A stretch of 14,495 nt of DNA, from NCBI GenBank assembly GCA_030248135.1, contig JASANC010004692.1, positions 1-14,495 of the forward strand, read 5' to 3'. The stretch comes from Theristus sp. LFF4_11. Lineage: Eukaryota; Nematoda; Chromadorea; Monhysterida; Xyalidae. The notes under the pieces are model-generated. The model had not been told where the DNA came from. It made no database searches and saw only the letters and a program-made list of their open reading frames with translations. Both the position numbers and the translations under genes were made by a program. Positions 7,962 through 14,495 of this stretch are shown one piece after another (position 1 is the first letter of the stretch; every line of letters begins with the position of its first letter).

Positions 7962-7967
7962 AATAAA
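7962..7967 (+). terminator. Candidate poly(A) signal of the DUF273 gene
   Basis: AATAAA lies about 210 bases after the TGA at 7749-7751. If both this signal and the minus-strand one at 7831 are used, the two transcripts overlap by at least 130 bases at their 3' ends. An earlier AATAAATAA at 7455 falls inside intron 4. Confidence 0.4.
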
Positions 7968-8058
7968 TCGACAAGAAACAGAGTGCGTTTGTCATGGGTA
8001 TATAGCTATATACAGTCCAGGTACACGAGAAAAAACGAGAAGAAAACGAAGCCATTTT

Positions 8059-9886
8059 TCAAAAATTGTCCAGTACGAGTTGGCGTGGAATGGAGCTTCG
8101 TGCGCATCCATTAGCATTTGATGGTCGGTTTTCTATGTGCCCATTGTCCATGCGTAAAAGTCGCTCATTAACGGCGGACATTCGTTTGTTGGACGATAAC
8201 AGTGTTGTTTTGGTGGTGGCATCGCGTTGCGCCGCCGCCAACCTTGAATCCTTCCGTCGAAGACCGAACAGCGCCGCGGTTTTCCGTCGGAAATGCTGCG
8301 ACGAAGTGCAGAAGAGGAAGAAATTCGCCGTTTTACCGCAGATCACTAGCGAATTGCAGACGATTGCTGAAATTCACACACATACGCACACAGCGACGAT
8401 TGAAAACTTTAAAGCAACTGTATTTCATAAGTGCCAGTTTGGTCGTTGGATGAGAAGCGTTGCTGCGAAAACGAACCAAGTTTCACATAGAGCAGTCGCT
8501 GCGCAAAGGACGGTCGTATGAGTCGGTACACCTGCAGCACGGCCGACGGCAGCATGGTCAGCGTGACGCAACTGACAATCGTCACCACCATCACCGTCAG
8601 CCGGTGCTCGTAGCCGCTGCTGCCGCTCCCGGCCGCCGCAGTCATCCGCCTCAGACCGTCGGTACTCTTTTGTCGTTTCGCGCTTTGCGGTGTTTTTGAA
8701 TTCGTGGCGCCTCCGTTCGCGCGATGACCATTCGCCACTTCTACGACGGCGAACGAGCAACTCCGGTGGCCCTTTTCACTGACGATCGCCTGGCCATTGA
8801 TTTTGCCAGAATCGTTGTTCGTACTGCGCTTGTGCTCGTTCGGCAACAGTGGCTTCTTGCTGTTTGTGTCGTTGGCCAATGCCGCTGTTGTCTGGCCATT
8901 CTGCTGGACACTGCTGTTGCGGTGGTTGTGACTGCCGAGGTTGTTGGCAGGGTGATGGTGATGAGCCAACTGACGTTTTTGACGAAATACACCGGCCAAC
9001 AAGGCGCAATTCAGAATCACCAATGACACAATCGGCACCATTACCTGAGAAGGTGGACCAGTTACATGTTACAGTTTTATGTTACATTATAATTTATGTT
9101 TTATAACTGACATGTTTGTTAGCTTTGATGTTTTTAATATGGCCTATTTTTTTAAACGTGTCCCACTGAAATGACGTCATGTGCCACAAAACATGCGCTT
9201 GTCGTTCAAGAAACAACATCGTTTGGCGGTTTTTTCGTAAAAAAGGTGAATGTCGATCAGCACACCAACGAAATTTTAGTGCCTGTATTTGAAGGGCGTT
9301 TTTAAAGGCGTCGTGGTCGGACGTTAACAATACATGTTTTGTTGATACTGTAACATGAAACAAAATTCAAAATCACTAAATTCTTTACAAAGTATATCGA
9401 TAATGCTGCAAGTTAAAAGTGTTTTGGTCATAGGTTTCAATGAATTGTTCTAAACAATGTTTTAATTTAATGTTGCACGTTGCTTTTAGTCTAATCTAAT
9501 CAGCAGAGTTTCAAGTTCTTTCTCGTTAAATGTTCTACCTTTCAATGCAGAAATTTAATGTCCACATTAATGTTCGTTTCTTATATTTAGTTTTTCAGAG
9601 GATCATTCCGTTTTTTCATATACCAACTTGGAACACAATCTGCAGCACAACACTGACGGCGGCGTATCGTGGCCAGCGCACCGACAGTCGTGCCACACTG
9701 CGATTGGTGCCGTTCAGCGGTTCAACGTATCGATGATTTTGAATGTGCAAATTAGCAGTCAAGAGGCAGCTAGCACCGATGATCGTCAACATGAGCATCA
9801 GTGTGCGCCGATGTGTCCAGTAGATGCGCACGTGCAGTGGCAGCATGATCGCCATCAGACGCTCTACGCTCACTGCCACTGCGAAC
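8059..9886 (-). CDS. Rhodopsin-like GPCR, probably peptide receptor (TM3 to C-terminus; 5' exons not found)
   Basis: Three minus-strand exons join in phase. Exon 9886-9658, after a GTTGCAG acceptor, encodes the end of TM3 with FAVAVSVERLMAIMLPL (ERL in the DRY position), TM4 (TLMLMLTIIGASCLLTA) and a loop with NGT/NRS glycosylation sites. Exon 9044-8477 encodes TM5 (VPIVSLVILNCALLAGVF), a very long Asn/Ser/Gln/His-rich third cytoplasmic loop of roughly 120 residues, and TM6 (LTVMVVTIVSCVTLTMLPSA). Exon 8366-8059 encodes TM7 (VCNSLVICGKTANFFLFC), then SSQHFRRK and a tail of about 75 residues. GKTANFFLFC replaces NPxxY, as I recall for nematode FMRFamide-like receptors, so a peptide receptor at the plasma membrane is likely. 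TM1, TM2 and most of TM3 are not found upstream. Donors at 9657 (GTCAGT) and 8476 (GTTCGT) were chosen by phase. Confidence 0.75.
9154..9325 (-). mobile_element. Miniature inverted-repeat element with TGACGTCA ends, copy in receptor intron
   Basis: This lies inside the 613-base receptor intron (9045-9657). It begins AAACGTGTCCCACTGAAATG followed by ACGTCAT. Read left to right it matches the complement of 11100-11304 across most of its length: CATGTGCC, AAACATGCGCTTG, TTTTAGTGCCTGTA and GGGCGTTTTTAAA. Its right end is eroded (TCGGACGTT remains), leaving about 172 bp against 205 bp in the other copy. Confidence 0.75.
9372..9600. other. Remainder of the receptor intron
   Basis: A+T-rich intronic sequence with no exon that I can support on either strand. 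A TCTAATCTAATCAG near 9489 and scattered TTTAATG words are simple sequence. Confidence 0.4.
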
Positions 9887-9948
9887 CTGCAACGAACGGC
9901 GACCGTTTGTATTAACAGCACACAGCCGCGTGGTGGCGGCGCGTAAAG

Positions 9949-10050
9949 GTGCATTTATGAAGCAGTACAGTGTATTTAGTGACTGCATGAGCATGGCTAT
10001 GTTTTTTTTAACACAGTTATGCGTCACTAAATCATGTTTCATGAATGCCG
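9949..10050. mobile_element. About 100-bp hairpin-type miniature element (copy 2)
   Basis: The left arm GTGCATTTATGAAGCAGTA.. TATTTAGTGACTGCAT and the right arm ATGCGTCACTAAATCATG.. TTCATGAATGCCGC are imperfect inverse complements with a short loop around 9995-10018. The same sequence, single-armed, occurs at 1971-2029. It sits about 60 bases upstream (minus strand) of the first visible receptor exon, where the missing TM1-TM3 exons would be expected further on. No coding content. Confidence 0.65.
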
Positions 10051-10055
10051 CTTCA

Positions 10056-10419
10056 GTCTTTTGTCTCTGTGGTCGGGCAATCAAGTCCCGTCGAGGGTGT
10101 ACACGCACTGAATGACAGACATAACTCGGATGTGCGCGCCCTACTTGACGTCACTTTCTGTACGCTTTTCTCGGTTATCCCTGGCTAAAAACATCGCCTA
10201 AATTATTGTTTTTGTTCGTTCGTTTACTTGTTCGTGTACAAACAAACAAATCACCGAAACATGCAAAAATTGTAAAAACTTCTGCTCCCGGCAAGTAACT
10301 ACTAGACGCCGACTGACTGAATGCGTCGTGGTGGAAAATGGGGGATTGCGCAGAAACTTCTACTCTACATATAGAAATTTCCTTTTATAACAGCCTTTTG
10401 CAATGAAATTACCATTAAC
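10056..10419. other. Intergenic or intronic stretch without a visible gene
   Basis: I searched here on the minus strand for receptor exons with TM1 and TM2 hydrophobic segments and found none. It contains an ACTTGACGTCACTTT word at about 10143 (CRE-like TGACGTCA) and GTTCGTTCGTTTACTTGTTCG simple sequence near 10213. Confidence 0.4.
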
Positions 10420-10524
10420 TCATTCATTTGTGGCGTTTGGTAGCACAATTTCTTCATTTTCACTGCAACCAGCCACTGAATTCGCTGGGTATGTGTTCCA
10501 AACGGGTTTCCAATAATCCCCCAT
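10420..10524 (-). CDS. Small ORF, possible receptor N-terminal exon (weak)
   Basis: A 34-residue frame begins at an ATG inside CCCCCATGGGGG and reads MGDYWKPVWNTYPANS, then VAGCSENEEIVLPNATNE, before a TGA. It is hydrophilic with one Cys and an N-glycosylation sequon (NAT), as expected for the extracellular N-terminus of a GPCR on the same strand. It has no visible link to the receptor exons 530 bases away. Possible donors within it (before GTGCTA or GTGAAA) would be needed to avoid the stop. It may well be chance. Confidence 0.15.
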   Translation of the reverse strand: MGDYWKPVWNTYPANSVAGCSENEEIVLPNATNE

Positions 10525-10626
10525 GGGGGATTATTTGTGGGGGGGGGATTATTCGGAAACTTGTCGTGGGGGTGGGGGTTTATTGGTGGGGGGGATTAAT
10601 GGTGGGGGGGGGTTTAATGGGGGTAA
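10516..10626 (+). repeat. G-run tract with quadruplex potential
   Basis: At least seven runs of 5-10 G are separated by short ATTA or TTTATT spacers (for example GGGGGATTATT, GGGGTTTATTGG, GGGGATTAATGG). The spacing satisfies the usual pattern for intramolecular G-quadruplex formation on the plus strand. It starts with the palindrome CCCCCATGGGGG. It is a microsatellite-like expansion of a GGGGGATTA unit. Confidence 0.65.
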
Positions 10627-10683
10627 TACGGTATGTAAATATAGGACCGAACTCCAGAACGAGCCATTTTGCGCAATGTAGAT

Positions 10684-10738
10684 ATTTTTTAAAATTTAAA
10701 ATTTAAATTTTTTAAAATTTAAGATTTAAAATTGTTTA
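10684..10738. repeat. TTTAAAATTTAAAA simple sequence
   Basis: Almost pure A+T in a loose repeat of TTTAAAATTTAA, self-complementary throughout. It directly follows the G-run tract after about 60 bases. Confidence 0.6.
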
Positions 10739-10894
10739 AAAACACTTTGCACACGTTTAAATCAAATTCATGCTGAGATTTACACAAAACGCCTGTTTGC
10801 AAAAGTTACAGACGCAATCCGAAAACACGTCGAGCAGATGGCAACGTTGGCGAAGCTACAATGCAACACACGCCCCTTCGGGACAAGATTCAGC

Positions 10895-11033
10895 CACTTC
10901 TCCACTCAGGCAAAACTTGACTACTTCAGGGGCAAAAGTGGACTACTTCGGGACAACAGTCGACCACTTCGGGGTAAAACTTGACCACTTCGAGAATAAA
11001 ACTCGACCACCTTGGGGAAAACTCAATCGCACA
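10895..11033 (+). repeat. About 21-bp tandem repeat
   Basis: About six imperfect units follow a pattern like ACTTCGGGGTAAAACTTGACC, each 21-22 bases (10922, 10944, 10965, 10986 and neighbours). A frame across it gives a heptad-like repeat (VDYFGTT, VDHFGVK, LDHFENK), but units of 22 bases break the frame. No start, splice signal or family resemblance supports a gene, so I treat it as a minisatellite. Confidence 0.55.
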
Positions 11034-11099
11034 TGGGACAAAATTTTGTCCCGGAGGTGGTCGAACAGTCTTCTGTGTGTAATTATTGTGAATTTATTC

Positions 11100-11304
11100 A
11101 AACGTGTCCGGACTAAAATGACGTCATTTGCTTTAAAAACGCCCGTTTGTCAAAGTACAGGCACTAAAACGTCAGTTTGATGTGACTGCTTCGACACTCA
11201 CCATTTGTTTACGGGAAGAAATCGGCTAAACGGAAAGTCTGGTTTTTCTGTGAACGGCAAGCGCATGTTTGGAGGCACATGACGTCATTTCAGTGGGACA
11301 GTTT
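11100..11304 (+). mobile_element. Miniature inverted-repeat element with TGACGTCA ends, full copy
   Basis: The left end AAACGTGTCCGGACTAAAAT followed by GACGTCAT pairs with the right end ATGACGTCATTTCAGTGGGA followed by CAGTTT. The terminal inverted repeats are about 28 bp and imperfect, each holding the palindrome TGACGTCA. The 205-bp interior has no ORF. A second copy in opposite orientation is at 9154-9325. I could not define a target duplication, so the superfamily is unknown. Confidence 0.8.
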
Positions 11305-11406
11305 AAAGAACTAGGTCATACCTACAAATGGCATCTGTAACCACCGGCTGCTGTTTTTAAAGCGCTTATTTGTAAAGACATTAATAAAAAACATTATTTC
11401 ATTAAG

Positions 11407-13246
11407 GAATCACTTTCAAAGATGTCACTGAACACGACCGAGCAGCGGTTTTCAAGTTTCTTCAGAAGTACCCAATGGTATGTCAGTGTAACACACGCCT
11501 GTTCTATTGCATTTTGTGTTGTCTCGCGATATACACCGTTCTTAGGTCCCTCAACTCAAATTATATTATATCCACTTAAATTACAATCAGGAGTATCCAC
11601 AGTTCGCTGCGCTCGGTCTATCGAAAGCGGAAAGTGACGCGATTATGGGCGTGTTGCACGAAGCCACCGGCCGTAAATGTGTCGGCCACAGGTGAGAGCT
11701 GATTCGAACGTTTTGGATGAAACAGGAAATAGCCTGGTACTGAAAACAAAAACAAAGAAGAAAACTGTTAACACCGTTTGCAAATAAGAGTGGGGTGGGG
11801 GGGCCCTGGGAACATTCCGTGATACATGGAAAAGTTTTCAAACCAAGGGTGCAGGGACATTCTACTAATCAAGGTGCTTCAGGTTTACCTCCTGAGTATT
11901 CCCTGATTATGCCTATAAAGGTCATTTTTAGGGTGCGGAAGTTAAAAAACCTCGATTTTTTGCGATTTTTCGCAAAGTGTACCTTTTTAGTGTTACCGTA
12001 TCTCGTTGTTGCACAGTTTCTGGAACCTTACACAGTATTCACGTGAAAGATCTTGCGGAGTTCTTTAAAGGTTTAGATTTTTGCCCCGGGCATTTTTTTG
12101 CTTAAAAATTGGGCAAAAACACATTTTTTTTGCGTTTTTCAGTGTTTTTTTCTTTTAATGCTTTAATTTTATGCGTGGATTTTATTAAAAATATTTTCTG
12201 ACAGCTTTATAGCCGTTGTACTTGAATCAGTTTTTATATCTTGCAACTGACCGCTTGCTCACCCCAAAAATGGGTAAAATGTTGATTTTTTGCTTTTTTA
12301 TGTGTTTTCGTATCACAATTAAAAAAATCAGTCCAGAAACAACTTTTAATTTTAATTTTTAATTCTCCAGGAGGTTTTCAAGATTGCTCAGTTGCAAAAT
12401 ATAAAAACTGATTTAAGTACAACGGTTATAAAGCTGTCAGAAAATAGTTTTTTAATAAAATTAAAACATTAGAACAAAAAACACCTGAAAAACGCAAAAA
12501 AATGTGTTTTTGCCCAATTTTTGGGCAAAAAATGCCCGGGCAAAAATCTAAAATTAGATTCGATTTCAGCGACCCCGAAAATCCCCTGTAGAAACAAAAA
12601 TGAAAATCAAAAATTTGTGTTTTTGAGCTCAAAAAAAGTTTTAAGAAACTAGCGTAATTTTTCAAAAAAGTAATTTTAACTAGCGTCGTAGCGCCGCAGG
12701 GACCCCCCTTGCGAGGCCTCATTGATACAGGGCCTTAAAGAACTCCGCAAGATCTTTCACGTGAATACTGTGTGAGGTTCCAGAAACTGTGCAACAACGA
12801 GATACGGTAGGGCTAAAAAGGTACACTACTTTGCGAAAAATCGCAAAAAATCGAGGGTTTTTTAATTTCCGCACGCTAAAAATAACCTTTATAGGCATAA
12901 TCAGGGGGTACTCAGGGGGTAAACCTGAAGCGCCTTGATTAGTAGAATGTCCCTGCACCCTTGGTTTAAAAACTTTCCCATGTAGCGCTAGACCCCCCCC
13001 CCCACTCTTATTTGCAAACGGTGTTTATTTGTCACAACAGTTTTCAGGTGAAGCAGCAGACGGACTTCTGATCTGAGAGAATCGCCATTGTTAACCCCAA
13101 ATTTTTTTCTGTCTTGTAGCTTTTATGCGACCGAAGCTGAAACTGGTGACATTGTCGGAGTAATCCTGAGCTATTTCACGACACGAGAGCAGCACATTCG
13201 TGATGTGGAGGACCGTTTGCGCCGCGCCGATGAAATTTACGGTTGA
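11407..13246 (+). CDS. Unrecognised small protein gene, 5' end not found
   Basis: Three exons join in phase. 11407-11477 (start uncertain) reads ITFKDVTEHDRAAVFKFLQK. 11591-11691, after CAATCAG, reads EYPQFAALGLSKAESDAIMG, then VLHEATGRKCVGH. 13120-13246, after GTCTTGTAG, reads FYATEAETGDIVGVILSYF, then TTREQHIRDVEDRLRRADEI and YG before TGA. Donors are GTATGT and GTGAGA. The joined product is about 98 residues, charged, with predicted amphipathic helices and a coiled-coil-like C-terminus (REQHIRDVEDRLRRADE), and no signal peptide or membrane segment. There is no ATG in this frame, and a stop lies just upstream (11404-11406), so at least one 5' exon is missing; the acceptor for the first visible exon is weak. 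I do not recognise the family. The second visible intron is 1.43 kb, nearly all a foldback element. Confidence 0.6.
11771..13027. mobile_element. 1.26-kb foldback element within an intron
   Basis: The ends AACACCGTTTGCAAATAAGA (11771) and TCTTATTTGCAAACGGTGTT (to 13027) are exact inverses, each next to a G or C run. The arms stay similar for about 480 bases (left to about 12250, right from about 12385). Shared words include CCTTGATTAGTAGAATGTCC, TCTTTCACGTGAATACTGTG, TTTGCCCGGGCATTTTTT and ATTTTCTGACAGC. The loop is about 135 bases. The right arm holds an extra block at about 12552-12735 absent from the left. No transposase frame is present. The paired frames on opposite strands (11795-12046 and 12719-12958) are mirror readings of the two arms, not genes. 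Possible TA duplication; family unassigned. Confidence 0.85.
12552..12735. other. Block present in only one foldback arm
   Basis: The left arm joins TTCTTTAAAG directly to GTTTAGATTTTT. The right arm has about 180 extra bases between the corresponding points (AAAAATCTAAA and TTAAAGAACT). The block starts ATTAGATTCGATTTCAGCGA and ends CTCATTGATACAGGGCC. It contains GCGCCGCAGGGACCCCCCTT near 12690. It is either an insertion into the right arm or a deletion from the left. I saw no clear target duplication. Confidence 0.5.
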
Positions 13247-13303
13247 GTTTGGCATTAGGCATTTTCGGCGAAAAAAATACAGGGTGAACCAAAAAAAGGT
13301 TCC

Positions 13304-14337
13304 AATTCTAAACTCACTCTCACTGGCTTGTGCTAAGGTGTTTTGAACTGAAAATTGGAACACTATTAAAAACATTTGGAGGTTTTTCTGACCAAATTTT
13401 TGTCACGGTATGTTGCCCCTGTCACTTACTACAGCAAAATGTCTGAAGAATATGAAAAATCGACAAATGTTGTAAAATGCAGAGGGTTGATTTAGCTTTA
13501 ACAAAAATCAATTGATAAACGTTGGTGACAACCCGAGTGTTCACAACACAAAAAAGACATGAAAAAAGCAATGCGCACACACAGTAGCTTGAAAATTCCG
13601 AATGCCGAATTGCATTTGAACAGTCTTTGATCACCCTGATGTTTCACTTCGAGTCTGAGCGTGCGTGAGCGGTTCTGCTCAGAACAGATGGGAATTTATC
13701 TTTCCAGAGACAAATTGTTTTTTCCTTTTTTTAATTCACACAATTTGCCACTCTGATGTTGTTATTATAGCAGACTAGTTGTTTTCTGCAGTGAAAGATG
13801 CAATTCCATTTTCTGTCTTTGCTGCCATCATGGTTAAGTGGACGGCATAGCAGCGAGTCTGGGCTGCCAATTGGTGGGAACATGCGAATAACTTTTCCAC
13901 AGTGGTTCGGCAATTTCGTACAAAATTCAATTTGACCTCGCGTGACGATACATCAGTTCGGAAGTCCGTTTATGAGCAATGATAAACAGTGAGATTATGG
14001 ATAAACATTGTTTTTCGTCAAAAATTGCTATTTTTAAAAATTACACTGTAAAACGTGTAAACCAAAAAGTTTTTGATCACAAAAAACCTTCCAAAGTGTT
14101 TTAACACTGTTCTAAATGATAAAAGCATGAGGTCCCTTTGTTACAGCTAAATCAACCCTCTGCTTTTCACAACATTTGTCGATTTTTCATGTTTTCCAGA
14201 TATTCTGCTGTAGTGAGTGATAGGGGCAACATACCGTAACAAAATTTGGTCAGAAAAACCTCCAAATGTTTTCTAATAGTGTTCCAATTTTCAGCTCGAA
14301 ACACCTCAGCACAAGCCAGTGAGAGCATTTTAGAATT
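13304..14337. mobile_element. Inverted-repeat element with about 200-bp arms
   Basis: The left arm 13304-13503 and the right arm 14139-14337 are inverse complements with few mismatches. Shared words include CTCTCACTGGCTTGTGCT, TGAAAATTGGAACACTATTA, ACATTTGGAGGTTTTTCTGA and AAAAATCGACAAATGTTGT. The 635-bp interior has no frame resembling a transposase; short frames such as 13731-13913 (minus) show no family. It begins about 58 bases after the stop of the upstream small gene and may supply that gene's 3' end. No target duplication was found. Confidence 0.8.
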
Positions 14338-14359
14338 ATCTAAAAATGCGGGAGACGCA

Positions 14360-14368
14360 TATAAAAGG
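14360..14368 (+). promoter_or_regulatory. Possible TATA box near the right edge
   Basis: TATAAAAGG lies just past the inverted-repeat element and matches a strong core TATA motif. Any gene it served would start at or beyond the window edge. The remaining 130 bases contain no exon that I can identify. Confidence 0.25.
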
Positions 14369-14495
14369 AGGAATATGGCCTTGTGTAAGCAGTGAAAGAC
14401 TTGGCTCGACAACGCTTTTCAAGTCTCTGATGTGGTACACACGGATACAAGTACATAAGAGTCATATTTTTGCGCCGCGTTTGTTGTTTAAAAGC

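Larger units (their letters stand above)
7752..8058. other. Convergent intergenic region with both 3' ends
   Basis: This interval lies between the stop of the plus-strand DUF273 gene and the stop of the minus-strand receptor gene and should contain both 3' untranslated regions. It has no coding exon that I can support. It is A+T-rich, with several TTTTT and AATAA words. Confidence 0.55.

Noticed and set aside
8066..8521. Plus-strand frames opposite the receptor exons, also 8724-9026
   Set aside because: The minus strand carries TM5, TM6 and TM7 motifs with consistent splice phases. The plus frames are shadows.
10770..11180. 136-residue plus-strand frame
   Set aside because: It crosses a 21-22-bp minisatellite and the end of a miniature element. 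Unit lengths are not all multiples of three and no homology is recognised.
11795..12958. Two similar frames on opposite strands (shared GHSTNQGASGLPPEY)
   Set aside because: They are mirror translations of the two foldback arms and break at different points. There is no evidence of a protein.
13279..13639. CAGGGTGA and TCACCCTG as ends of a Tc1/mariner-like unit
   Set aside because: Only eight bases match, there is no further terminal similarity and no TA duplication. The longer 200-bp arms give a better boundary.
1..14495. tRNA, rRNA, CRISPR or bacterial features
   Set aside because: No cloverleaf with a GGTTCRANYCC-type arm, no rRNA core, no regularly spaced direct repeats. The genes are clearly intron-bearing eukaryotic genes.

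Overview
This is eukaryotic, intron-bearing genomic DNA, most probably from a nematode. Four observations support this. (1) The best-resolved gene is a DUF273 glycosyltransferase-like protein, a family I know as essentially nematode-specific. (2) There is a short degenerate run of TTAGGC, the nematode telomere unit, at 4861-4882. (3) Exons are short, compact and phase-consistent, with GT..AG junctions and pyrimidine-rich, mostly T..CAG acceptors. (4) The intergenic DNA is A+T-rich and full of small inverted-repeat elements. I cannot name the genus. Bacterial features (ribosome binding sites, operons, CRISPR) are not expected and not seen.

Layout from left to right. 1-2107: no confident gene. 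It holds a low-confidence acidic ORF (494-713, minus), a 473-bp hAT-like miniature transposon with an 8-bp target duplication (818-1290), a palindromic repeat (about 1330-1477) and a short repeat copy (1971-2029). 2108-2837 (minus): the first three exons (97 residues) of a mitochondrial succinyl-CoA ligase alpha subunit gene; the remaining two thirds of the protein is not visible before the left edge. 3226-4851: a G/C-homopolymer-rich inverted-repeat element with a second hAT-like element nested inside it (4013-4765), followed by the telomere-like tract. 5884-7751 (plus): a five-exon DUF273 gene of 435 residues. 8059-9886 (minus): the 3' three exons of a rhodopsin-like, probably peptide-type, GPCR (end of TM3 to C-terminus), convergent with DUF273 and with possibly overlapping 3' ends. 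9887-11406: repeats, a strong G-quadruplex-prone tract and miniature elements, with no confident gene. About 11407-13246 (plus): an unrecognised small gene in three visible exons whose second visible intron is almost wholly a 1.26-kb foldback element. 13304-14337: another inverted-repeat element with arms of about 200 bp just downstream.

The genes do not form an obvious functional unit: one mitochondrial TCA-cycle enzyme, one secretory-pathway transferase-like protein, one receptor and one unknown. The window is dominated by small non-autonomous DNA elements, several placed within introns. No transposase ORF is recognisable, so all of these depend on enzymes encoded elsewhere or are dead. Every gene structure here was assembled by eye from splice signals, reading-frame continuity and family resemblance. 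Terminal exons and the incomplete 5' or 3' ends are the weakest parts.
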